Source of the DNA: Neofusicoccum parvum
Taxonomy: Eukaryota; Ascomycota; Dothideomycetes; Botryosphaeriales; Botryosphaeriaceae
Reading direction: 5' to 3'
Assembly: GCA_020912385.1 (NCBI GenBank)
Contig: CP087211.1
Location: 372,001-436,000, forward strand
DNA: 64,000 bases
The position numbers and the translations under genes were made by a program. Under the pieces are notes generated by a model. The model ran no database searches. It saw only the letters and a program-made list of their open reading frames with translations, and was not told the origin of the DNA. This document shows positions 29,191 through 38,809 of this stretch, in pieces (positions within the stretch are counted from its first letter, which is position 1; every line of letters starts with the position of its first letter).

Positions 29191-29988
29191 GTTCGCGGAC
29201 TGGGAGATTTGGACTTTGGAAGACGGTGGGAAACAGAAGTGAGAGAAGTGAGATCTTTTGTACGGCTGTGACAGATGAGGCGTGCAGTCTAGCCTTTAGA
29301 TAACAAGAAGGCGAAGAAGAGTTCTGCTTTTAGACGGCAAACACGCGGGCTGGAACTATGAACAGCAACTCCAGACTGTGCAGATTTGAAGACGAACGAA
29401 ATAGACGGCTATGCATTGGGAAAGAAGATCTGATATGAGAATTTTATACCATGGTGGTGGTGATGGCGATATGCGAGGGTTGGCGATAGCTGATAGGCTA
29501 TCTCCGACACCGGCCCATCCGGCGGCCGGGCTGACGAGCGCGGCCGACGGGTGCCTAACGGCGGACAGGCCTCGGCCGTGTGCTCGAGAAGCGCCCGTGC
29601 CAATGCCAGTTCTTGGAAGCGCAGAGCATGCGTTCTGTCTGAAACGCGGCTCAAACCAAGGCACACTGCGGCGACCAGGAAGCCGATGTTTCAATGACGT
29701 CCCGCGTCAGGAACCGCGGGGAAGAGCGTAGGGTTCCGATCCGATTTGTCAAGCCTTTTCTGGAATGCGTCTGGGGCCGCGCACGGCCCGGCTCCGCCAG
29801 CCCATCGAATTTCCTGATGTCGCCCGTCCCGGTGTCCAAGGCGCCGATGCTGCTCGCGCCCAACACCAGTCCATCGTCGTTGGACACCACATCCGAGCAG
29901 TATATAGGCCACATGACAGGCTGACTAATCGTAACAAGGAGTCTCTCCAAGCAAAGAAGGCACACCTTCTTCTTGCGGCCCTCCGCGC
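29191..29988. other. Region between ATP-grasp gene and tRNA-Tyr
   Basis: About 800 bp. It holds the ATP-grasp promoter and the tRNA upstream flank. A TATATA element lies at 29901-29906, 83 bp before the tRNA 5' end, possibly aiding pol III recruitment. No protein gene was supported. Confidence 0.4.
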
Positions 29989-30105
29989 CTCCGCTTGGTG
30001 TAGTTGGCTCATCACGTTCGACTGTAATATCTCGACTGCCTGTGAGGCCTCACAGCGCATGCATATGCCATCGAAAGGTCCCTAGTTCGATTCTGGGAGC
30101 GGAGA
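29989..30105 (+). tRNA. tRNA-Tyr (anticodon GTA) with a 42-nt intron
   Basis: The acceptor stem pairs 29989-29995 (CTCCGCT) with 30098-30104 (AGCGGAG), discriminator A at 30105. The D arm holds the A box TGGTGTAGTTGG. The anticodon stem TTCGA (30017-30021) pairs with TCGAA (30071-30075); the loop is C-T-GTA-A plus A30070. The intron runs 30028-30069, directly after position 37, where nuclear tRNA introns sit. The T arm pairs 30081-30085 with 30093-30097 and carries the B box GTTCGATTC. A TTTT terminator lies at 30112-30115. Tyrosine tRNA genes of eukaryotes nearly always have an intron, which fits. Confidence 0.93.
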
Positions 30106-31274
30106 CTTCTCTTTTGCGCTGCTGAGGGCGGCCAGCGGGCGTCGTGGTGGTGGTGGTGGTGGTGTTGGCGTTGAGCGGCGGCAAATTTGTTTTGCTGGCG
30201 GTGTGGAGCCGTCGGTGTTGCAGCCGACGTCGGCAGGCGAATCAGCCTCGCGCGACGTGCCTGGCAGGCGAATCACTCTCTGGGGCCGTTCCTGGGCTAA
30301 GCAGATTGGACGGGAGGAACAGGACAAGCTCGGGGGGTGAGGGGGCGTGGCGTCAGGGTGCATGGTGCAAGGCGGGTGCAAGGCGGGCTGAGGCGGGTTG
30401 AGGCGGGCAAAACGACAACAGGTCGCGCGGCGTGCTAGCTGCATCAGTAGTCCAGAAGAGATGTCTGCTGGACAGGCAGGGGACTGCTGCGGAGCGGTCA
30501 GGATGGGAGCGCGCGGAATTGGGTGCGTTTCGAACTGACAACCCGGGGCCTCTCGCATTCGAGACGGTTCTGCAAAGCGACGCTCTGCCACTGAGCCTAG
30601 TCATGGTCCGGACGGCCGTCATCCCACCGCGCGCAGGTGTAACCTACTACGTGCCCGACGGGGATTATGTCAGCGCCGCCATGAAGACGGGGCTGCAGCG
30701 CGGCGAGGACCAAACGGGATGCGGGTAAGCCTGCAACGGCAGCGCGGGCGGTGATCCGTGGTGGATGGCCCGATCGGGGCCTGGGGGCTGCAGGCGCAGT
30801 GGACAACTCAGGCGTCGCGGCGCAGTGTCGTCACTCGTGCAGGCGAGGAGCGGTGCGAGGAGCGGTGCGAGGTTGCAGGGCGTTTTAAGCGCGACTGGGC
30901 AGGCCGGGCGCGGCGAGGCGCGCCTCTGGATTCGCGGCGCGGATGGCGGGCTCCTGGCCGCACATCGCCGGGGATCCGCGTTGCGGTGACGGGCGGCCGC
31001 CGGGCCTGACCTGACTCTCCACGCGCGTCTCAGCACCGCCGAAACTTACAAGCAAGGCCTCTGCGCAAGATTTGCTCAGCGCCAGATCGAATGTCTTCCT
31101 CGCCGCGCCTGCACTCCGCCGTCATTCCCTCCAATGCTCCATTTTTTGCTCCCACCCGCGCCGATCGTGTGAGCGCCGGCGCGTGCTCACTCTCGGCTCC
31201 GGCGTGCCCTGCCAGCCACCTCCATTGGCTCGCTCACCGCCCGACGCCTGCAGCGCCCACGTACGAGTGCGTAG
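30106..31274. other. Region between tRNA-Tyr and the RBR ligase gene
   Basis: About 1.17 kb, GC-rich, with a GGT repeat near 30143-30160 and the tRNA-Ala-like remnant described separately. Several overlapping frames exist on both strands, but none has a recognisable motif. The last few hundred bases probably are the promoter of the RBR gene. Confidence 0.4.
30541..30600 (-). pseudogene. Degenerate tRNA-Ala(TGC)-like element
   Basis: On the minus strand the D arm GGCTCAGTGGCAGAGC (30597-30582) is followed by an anticodon stem with four pairs and loop TT-TGC-A, then GCGAGAGG and CCCCGGGTT, as in fungal tRNA-Ala(TGC). A 13-nt insert (30570-30558) sits at the intron position. No acceptor stem can be paired, and the 3' half of the T arm is missing after GGGTT. 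It is therefore a broken copy or fragment, not a working gene. Confidence 0.45.
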
Positions 31275-33534
31275 ATGGGCCTGCTCGACGGCGTGGGAGC
31301 CATCTTTGCTCCCCGGCCGCGCCCGCCCAAGGACCACGACCGCGCCCGCCACCGCGACTCGTACGCAGACCACGACCAAGCCCGCTCGTCGCGCCGTGCG
31401 CGCCGCAACACCTACGACCACCCCCAGCACTACCACCGGCACTCGCCCAGCCCCGCCGATGCTCCCGACGTCGACCACCTGCGCCAGGCCCGAGCTGAGT
31501 ACTACGCCCGTCCGCCCGAGCAGCGCACCCGCCGTCCCTCAGCTCCCGCTGCCACTCCTGCCCGCCCAAACCACCGCCACGACATGGAGCCCAGGCGTGC
31601 TATGAGCACCCGCAAGCACCCCAAATCCAAGCGCCACGAGGACGACCGTCGGACGAACAGGAAGGAGCGCGAGGACCGTGACAGCGGCGTCTATGTCTAC
31701 AGCACCCCCCGCAGCGGGGGCAGCAGAAACAGGCAGGAGGATGTGGGCGACAGTCGCTCGCGCGCAGGTCCGCACCGGAGGACCGTGTCGTCGCCCGCCG
31801 CGCAGAACATCATCGATGTTGAGGTTGAGAGGGAGCCGGAGCCGTCGGTGCGGAGGGAGGATGGGGTCAGGATAAGCAGGTATGGAGTTCTGGCTCTGCC
31901 GCTCCTCGGCCCAACAATTATTGACATGGATCAGGACAATGTCCGCCCGCGACCCAGCCCGTCCGGTCATGACCCGGCCCTCTCTCAGACGGACCGGCAC
32001 CATCAAGTCTCCTACGGGCGAAGCACCACCAGCAACCCCCCAGCAAAACCACAACCGAAGAAACAGCACTGGCATTTTTGGCCTGTTTCGCCATATGCCC
32101 CCGCCCGCCACGACTCCAGAAAAGAAGTAGGTCGATCTGCGCCCCGTGATAGTCTCGCCGCTTACAGTGCTGCCTAGGTATGATTGCATGATCTGTCTGG
32201 ATGAAGTTCGCGCCTCTCGCTGTCCAAGACTCTCTTGCGGCCATCGCATGTGCCATGCCTGCCTCAAGCGCCAGTTTGAGCTTTCCGTCAAGGATCCCCA
32301 GCATATGCCCCCACGCTGCTGCACCAACGAGCATATTCCTCTGAAGTATGTTGATCGAATCTTCGATACCAAGTTCAAGGTTCTCTGGAACAAGAAGTAC
32401 CAGGAGTACACCGCTAAGAACCGCGTCTACTGTCCGACACGTGGATGCGGAGAATGGATCAAGCCGTCGCACATCCGCATGGACCACACTGTCGGCCGGA
32501 AGTATGGCAAGTGCCCACGCTGTCGCGGCAAGGTCTGTGTCAAGTGCAACGGGAGGTGGCATGTGCGAAAAGAATGTCCCAAGGATGAAGAGATGCAGCG
32601 CATCGCAGAGATGGCCAAGGAGTCGGGATGGCAGCGCTGCTACAACTGCAAAGCTATGGTCGAGCTAAAGGAGGGCTGCAACCACATGACATGTCGCTGC
32701 ACTGCCCAGTTCTGCATGCTGTGCGGTCTCAAGTGGAAGACGTGCGAGTGCCCGTGGTTCAACTACGCCCACCTGGACGACGAAGACCGCCTGCAGAACA
32801 TGCGCGTCCCGGAGCCCTACGTCGTCGTCGAGCGCGACGTCCGCGGCGCCCCTGCACCCCCTCGCGCACCGCCAAACGCGCAGCCCGACCAGTACGCCGT
32901 GCCCGCGCCTCGCCGCAACCACCCGATCTACGTCAACGAGGACCGCGCCCCCTCCCCGGCCCGCACCCGCGCCACCCGCACCCACGCCTACGCCGACCCG
33001 CGCGAACACGAAGACGAGATGCTCGCGCGCCGCCTGCAATCGCAGTTCCTCGCCGACGCCGCCGGCGGCAGCCGGCACGGCGGCGGCGGCGGCCCCTCGC
33101 GCCACCACACCACACGGCAGCGGCAGCGCCCGGCGTCGCGCTACTCGTCGCCGGAAATCGAGGTCGAGGTGCTGGGCGTCGGCAACGCGGCCGGCCACCA
33201 CATGAACGACTTTGGCGTTCCGGCCGCCGCCGCCGCCGCCCCTGCGCCACGCAGCACCATCATCAGGCGCTCGACGCGCCCGTCGCGGAGGGCCACGGAG
33301 GCGGACCGGGAGACGGCGCGGAACATGGGGTACGCGGCGCACGCGGCGCAGGCCGCGCAGCCGGCGCAGCACCAGTACGTGCGGCGGCCGCCGGTCGAGG
33401 CGTCGGTGATGGCGGGGCTGGGCGATCCGCAGAGGAGCGGGATGGGGCGCGTGGGCATGTGGTTGAACTACGTGGAGAACGATCCGGCGGAGGTGGAGGG
33501 GAGGGCGCAGAGGGTTGCGGCCGCGGCGTACTGA
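31275..33534 (+). CDS. RBR-type (RING1-IBR-RING2) E3 ubiquitin ligase
   Basis: Three exons: 31275-31879, 31935-32126, 32178-33534; 717 aa, both introns GT-AG and frame-consistent. The N-terminal 260 residues are Arg/His/Asp-rich and disordered. RING1 begins CMICLDEVRASRCPRLSCGH; the IBR follows (YCPTRGCGEWIKP ... CPRCRGKVCVKCNGRWH); RING2 reads CYNCKAMVELKEGCNHMTCRC, where the Cys in GCNHM matches the catalytic cysteine that carries ubiquitin as a thioester in parkin and HHARI. A Cys-rich end (CGLKWKTCECPWF) completes the finger. The long C-terminal tail is Pro/Arg/Ala-rich. Members are common in filamentous fungi, with substrates mostly unknown. Confidence 0.85.
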
Positions 33535-34318
33535 TGGTGAGGAAGAGTTGGGAAATGGTGGGGGACTTTTGGAGATTCTGCCTTTTTTTTCCCTTTCGCT
33601 GCGACGACTATGATGAATGATGGCGGGTAAGAGGATTGGTGGATATGGGACAGGGCGGTTTTGCTGATACCCCTTCTGGTTTGTTTATATGGCTGCGATA
33701 TACTCCCGGGTTGTGATCCTTTTTTTTAGCCTCAAGGTTTGGGCATCTAGGGCCATGGCATCGCTTCTCATTTCTTCTGCTCTCTTCTCTCGATCTGGCA
33801 TGAGCGACGATAAAAAGAATTTGCAAAGCACTTCTCATCTCCTTCTTGGCTTCTGCCTCACTATACCTCATTCGTTCCTGGCTCTCTGTCTGCTCTCCGC
33901 GAGAAAGAAAAAATGATCAGACCCTTCCCATGCTGTTTTGGAGTTTCTTTTTTCTCTTAGCATGCGAGCGACTGGCTTGATGCCATTAGCTGTATACCCC
34001 CTCTCAGCACCAGGCCTTCTGTCGAATAAGCCTGTGGATTGTTATTTGTGTATCCATGGAGTCGGCGTCTGTTTTACCATGAGAGAGATATGAAAGAAAT
34101 TGCATTCTTGATCACGAAGAAGTCTTCATGCGCAACGTGGAGGTTGTGACGGCACCGCAGCAGAGCTTCTCATTGACGCGGGGCAGACATGAACGCACCA
34201 CCAGCGAAATATGGAGGCGCCACTGTAAAAAAATGTCTGTCTTTCGAATACCAATTCACTTGAACATGCAGCGGCCGGTTCGCCGCTTAGTAAAATGGGT
34301 TACCCGTCTTTATTCTTA
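33535..34318. other. Convergent intergenic region
   Basis: A 784-bp AT-rich spacer with T tracts, between the RBR gene and the leftward DUF7580-like gene. It probably holds 3' UTRs. Short frames (60-87 codons) lack any motif. Confidence 0.45.
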
Positions 34319-36082
34319 TTACTCTGAGAATTGGAACAGAAATCCATAAGTCTCCTCCAACTGCTGAACAACCTTGGAGTAGAAGACGTCGTAGAAGTCT
34401 TCATTGTCGAAGCTGATGCTACGCCTGTCGAAGTCGCAATACAGACACCGCCGCACAGCATGTTCATACCGCTTCCCTGCTTCATGGGAGACTCTGTCAA
34501 TAATCCTTTCGATGAGGACCCAATAGTCGTCAGAATCCCCCGTTGCGGACAGCCGTCGGAGCTCTTCGTCAAGAAGATCCTCGAAAGGTTCGGCCAGGCA
34601 CAATTCCGTGAGAAGGACTCCCAGGCTGAAGATGGCCTTGTTCCGACAGGCAGCAGCCAGGATCGATAGCTTTGCCGGGAAATCCCTGGCGGTGCTGTTT
34701 GATGGTTTGATAATGTAGAGATACTCTGACTCCGCTCCCGAGGCGAGGTCCAAGAACACGAGATCATCCTTTCTGAGGCCTTTCCCAAGCCATCCGGTGC
34801 CATGGAAGCGCATGATACAAGTGGCAACGTAGATTGACAGCCGCAATCTCTGCTCTAGGTTCAGTTGGTGCGATGGCTTGCTTTTGAAGTCAAGGATATT
34901 CCGCAATGTTGTGAAATACCATGGCTGCTGTGGTACCAGAGAGCGTTCCGGTGCGAATAGCCCGTGCCGGCGATTTGTGGTTTCATCCAGCAGGTACCCA
35001 ATGCAGGCTCGACTCTGGCATGCTTGGAGTTTACCAATGGCTTCGCAAGGATTGCTGATGCGCGTTGAGTTAACAATCGCACTGGCTAGTGTGGGCGAGA
35101 TCTTTTGTTTTGGTATGCTGAAGTGAACACGCTTGTTTCCAATGCTGGCGGTCGTGACGGAAGATTTATGGTTTGCGTCATTCGATGACTTGCCGTCATC
35201 CAACGGAGTAATGTCAACAGCTTGTACTCCCCACGATATTGATTCAGACCACGGTGCTTCGTGGCTGTAGGAGAATAGAACGCCGAAGCGCTCGCCGTCT
35301 GACTGGACTTGATTTTTGATGTCGATGCAGCTTGCTCCTGGCTTTGGATCCATCCGAATACTTGCAGCATGCAGAGAGTTGCAAGCACAGCTGAAGTAGG
35401 AACTGAGGGACGAATAGATGCTCTGAGCCTGTTCCTGGATGGCTTTGAAATCCGGAAGCTTGCGTCGCTGACGAATTGTCCGGTGAGGCTCAAGCCTCAG
35501 GCTTTGTTGGGTCAGTCGTTCCAGGGTGGCATTGTTTTTCCTCATATTTTCCAGGAGGCCTTCGTAGTCTGATATCTGAAGGCTGAGCTTGAACCTTTCA
35601 AAGCCTTTGCGGAACATTTTCTTGGAAGTGTCGATTTGTACCTTGCGGGCCGGATCAGCATCATGGGGATGGATAATCAGGACTTTGCTTCTTACGTTAA
35701 AGTTTGGGTCCAGCTTGAGCTTCTCCGCAAAGTTTTGAACAAGAGTGTTCATGTCTTCCACTGTCTCCATGTAGCCATTATATGACTCTGCTAGACGGTG
35801 TTCAATAGCGAGCTTAAGCTCTGGCTCCTCCCAAGATTTGCCACCTGGTGTTGTGAGAAGACTTTGAATTTTCTCAGGCGACACAAGCTCAATCAGAAGT
35901 AGCTCGCAGGTATTCCTGTACATATCGCGCTCGGTTTTGAGGATCCGACACATGTCCTTCAGAGGGATCTCATAGTGCTTGAATCTCTTGATCACGGAAA
36001 CTCCTTCGGCGTACTTTTCGACGGCAAGGATGAGAAGAGGTATGGCTCCGAGGACCAACCCTGCAATCTCTATTCCCGACAT
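34319..36082 (-). CDS. HeLo/DUF7580-like fungal protein
   Basis: Single exon, 587 aa. The N-terminus MSGIEIAGLVLGAIPLLILAVEKYAEG, followed by a helical region, resembles the opening of fungal proteins with a HeLo-like or related helical domain. The C-terminal 250 residues (SKPSHQLNLEQRLRLSIYVATCIMRFHGTGWL, KAIFSLGVLLTELCLAEPF) look like a kinase-fold remnant of the DUF7580 type, without visible catalytic Asp or DFG motifs. Such proteins are expanded and variable in Pezizomycotina, and some relatives act in heterokaryon incompatibility or programmed cell death. A role here is inference only. Divergent from the C2H2 gene. Confidence 0.6.
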   Translation of the reverse strand: MSGIEIAGLVLGAIPLLILAVEKYAEGVSVIKRFKHYEIPLKDMCRILKTERDMYRNTCELLLIELVSPEKIQSLLTTPGGKSWEEPELKLAIEHRLAESYNGYMETVEDMNTLVQNFAEKLKLDPNFNVRSKVLIIHPHDADPARKVQIDTSKKMFRKGFERFKLSLQISDYEGLLENMRKNNATLERLTQQSLRLEPHRTIRQRRKLPDFKAIQEQAQSIYSSLSSYFSCACNSLHAASIRMDPKPGASCIDIKNQVQSDGERFGVLFSYSHEAPWSESISWGVQAVDITPLDDGKSSNDANHKSSVTTASIGNKRVHFSIPKQKISPTLASAIVNSTRISNPCEAIGKLQACQSRACIGYLLDETTNRRHGLFAPERSLVPQQPWYFTTLRNILDFKSKPSHQLNLEQRLRLSIYVATCIMRFHGTGWLGKGLRKDDLVFLDLASGAESEYLYIIKPSNSTARDFPAKLSILAAACRNKAIFSLGVLLTELCLAEPFEDLLDEELRRLSATGDSDDYWVLIERIIDRVSHEAGKRYEHAVRRCLYCDFDRRSISFDNEDFYDVFYSKVVQQLEETYGFLFQFSE

Positions 36083-36485
36083 TGCTAGGCTTTCCCTTTG
36101 TGCTGTTAGTTTTGCGTACCGCTTGGGGTGAATTTAAGACGTCCGGAAAGCGGCGCATCACTTCAGTTGGGATGCGAAGTGATGAGTGCACTTCGGAAGA
36201 TTTCGTGCGGCTGACGGAAGACCCCGCTTCGAATTGTGACTGCATTTCAGCTCCGGGGGCGTGTTGGACCAATCAATGGTAGGAAACAGGTGAGGCTGTG
36301 GGGGCCACACATCGGATTATCCATGCGGGGCTTAGTGAGACAAGTCCGGGACGACATTACTTGACTCGACAGCTCCAGAAACACAGCTCAAGCGAGAAAT
36401 CCTCCCTACCATTCTCCAATTTCTTCCACTTTCCGACCCCTCGAAGCCTTTCACGACCCTTGTTCTGGGAGGTGCAGGCCGTGAG
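36083..36485. promoter_or_regulatory. Divergent intergenic region
   Basis: A 403-bp spacer between the DUF7580-like and C2H2 genes, which both read outward. It must contain both promoters. No specific site is claimed. Confidence 0.45.
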
Positions 36486-38731
36486 GTGTCCGAAGACGGA
36501 GATATGGACCCTCCGGGCTCGGAGCCCGAGGCCACTGCCGACAAGTCTTCATCTATCGCAGCTGAGGTCAAGAAGTGTATACAGTCATTGGAGGATCTCG
36601 CTTGTTGTACAAAATCACCCATAGAAGACGCTGATGGTCAGTTGTCTCCATCTGAGGCTACTGAGGCAGCTGGCCGCTTCAAGATATGGGTGGGAAACAT
36701 CGGCGCGCACCGTACCGACCGAGGCTCGCTCGAATACCGCCTCAGGGATGCGTCTCACATACAATCTAGAGTAGAAGAGCTCCTCAATGATCTGGATTGC
36801 CAAGCTCAACAAGGTTAGTTGATCCGGAAGGCTTTCTGTACTACTACTGATACTTTAAAGCTATCCAAATCCTGACAGGGGAGAGGATTCCGTGGGATCG
36901 TATGTCTGATGACTCAGGTTCCGAGTCAGATGGCGGCGGCTCGCTCAACATACCTCCTGGAGAGACCGAACTACGCCAGCTCATCACGAGCGTGAATCGC
37001 ATCATCACGATGCTGCTCCGCATCTCGATGGCGATCAGGAATCCGGCCTCACACGATCAGTTCACCCATGCTAAAGACATCAAGATCTCATACTTTGAGG
37101 AACATGACATGCAACACGTCGAACACAAATTTCCGAAAGCCTCTAACGCCCTCAAAGAAAGGCTGGCACGTGCCATCACAGCACGACGATACTACTTGAA
37201 GCACAGAGAGCTTCGACATGATGCACTCTCCAGCGGCATAGGGAAGATTTATGGTGACGACAAAAGTGAGCAGCAGACCATCAGCGTTGTTGCATCGAGC
37301 ATGGAGACCACTGTCAAGGAGACAGTGCATTTGGACCTCGACGATGACACCATGTCTGAGTCCGGGCTTACCCAAACATCTTATGCCACCTCAGCCCCAG
37401 AAGGCGGTGAACCTCCGGGCCTCAGAATTCCGCCACTGCCGAGGGATGCTCGTTCTGGCAACCCTTTCGAATGTCCACTGTGCTACATGATAATTTCGGC
37501 CAAAACCAGGAAGTCTTGGAAGTAGGTTGCCCAGTCATTCGAATACCTTCTTGGCCTAAGAATACTGACACCGGGTAGAAAACACGTACATAATGACCTT
37601 CGCCCATACATCTGTACATTTCACGACTGCAACACTCCTTATCGCCAGTTTGAACGACGGCGCGAGTGGTTTGAGCACGAAATGGTACACCGCTCAAAGT
37701 GGTATTGTTCTGAAGGGTGCAGCGAATGTTTCGGCACCAGGCACGAGATCGTCGATCATCTTAGAACTGTTCACGGGCTGAATTCCTCTCTCGAAAAACT
37801 CGAAGCTGCACTGGCTTCCACACGAAAGGCTCCAGAAGCCCAAACTCGCCTTGACTGCTGCTTATGTGGAGAGAACGTCCGCATTCTCGAGCTCCGAAAG
37901 CACATTGGAAGACATCAAGAACAGTTGGCTTTGTTCGCAATGCCATCACATCTTGGCAACGATGAGAGTGATTATGAAGATGACAATTCCGAGAACGCCT
38001 ACCTTGGGTTCCATAGCGATGGTGGAAGTCAGGACTATGGTGACCAGGAGACAAACACCACGTATTATCTACCACAGTTACCGGCATATACTAGGGTAGT
38101 AACGGACTCTACTGGTAATAAGGTCGGGGATGTAGAAGAAGAAGAAGATGGTGATGATGATGATGATGACGATGAGGAGGAGGAGGCGGTGGAGGAGGAG
38201 GATGAATATGAGGAGGTATTGGTGGAAACGATTGAAGATGATGAGCTGGACGCTGATGACCAATCCTCAAGCCAACGAAATGAGGATCTCGTAGCACCAA
38301 GCAGTCTCTCAGAGGACAATATTGATTCAAAGACTTCGGAGCTAGTGGAACTGGGCAACCATACACCTGGATCACTTCCAAGTCCGAGTTGGACATTACC
38401 ACCACCACCAAAGGGCATCCTACGCACTCCGAAAGAAAGGTTCCCTCACGATACCACCAACTTCATCCGTGAAGGTGTCGCTCCATTAAAGTATGCCGTG
38501 AAAGATCGAAACATACCACCCGAAGCCCGAATCACCAAGATCGACCGCCGAGTTGTCATTCCCGAAGCATTGGAGGAGGCAAAAGAACGCTTCGAGGAAA
38601 GATCAGACCACGTGCTCGTACTTCGAGTACTCTCTCAGTGGGAAGTACAAAGACTTGCGGACCGCACTCGTGAGATTCAAGAGGCTCGTATTCATAAAGT
38701 CAAGGAGGACGAGAATGAAGATAGGGGATAA
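36486..38731 (+). CDS. C2H2 zinc-finger protein of a fungal-specific family
   Basis: Three exons: 36486-36813, 36861-37521, 37579-38731; 713 aa. The 47- and 57-nt introns are GT-AG and restore LTGERIPWD and SWKKHVHNDLRPYIC. The N-terminal half is helical. The middle has FECPLCYMIIS ... KKHVHNDLRPYICTFHDCNTPYRQFERRREWFEHEM, then WYCSEGCSECFGTRHEIVDHLRTVH and LDCCLCGENVRILELRKHIGRHQEQLALF, at least three degenerate C2H2-type fingers. An acidic Asp/Glu tract (38127-38270) follows. This family recurs in Pezizomycotina near NLR-like or HET-type genes; its function is unknown and regulatory roles are inferred. It neighbours a DUF7580-like gene. Confidence 0.72.
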
Positions 38732-38809
38732 AACAGAATTCATACCAAATGCGTGCAATATAACGCTTTCCACACTTATGTGTCTCCGCATGCAGGTTCA
38801 ATAGAAGTG

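Noticed and set aside
34331..34669. 112-codon plus-strand frame
   Set aside because: Antisense to the DUF7580-like gene; no independent support.
38127..38270. Repeat tract of GAT/GAG codons as a microsatellite
   Set aside because: It is inside the C2H2 gene and encodes an acidic tract in frame, so it is described there.
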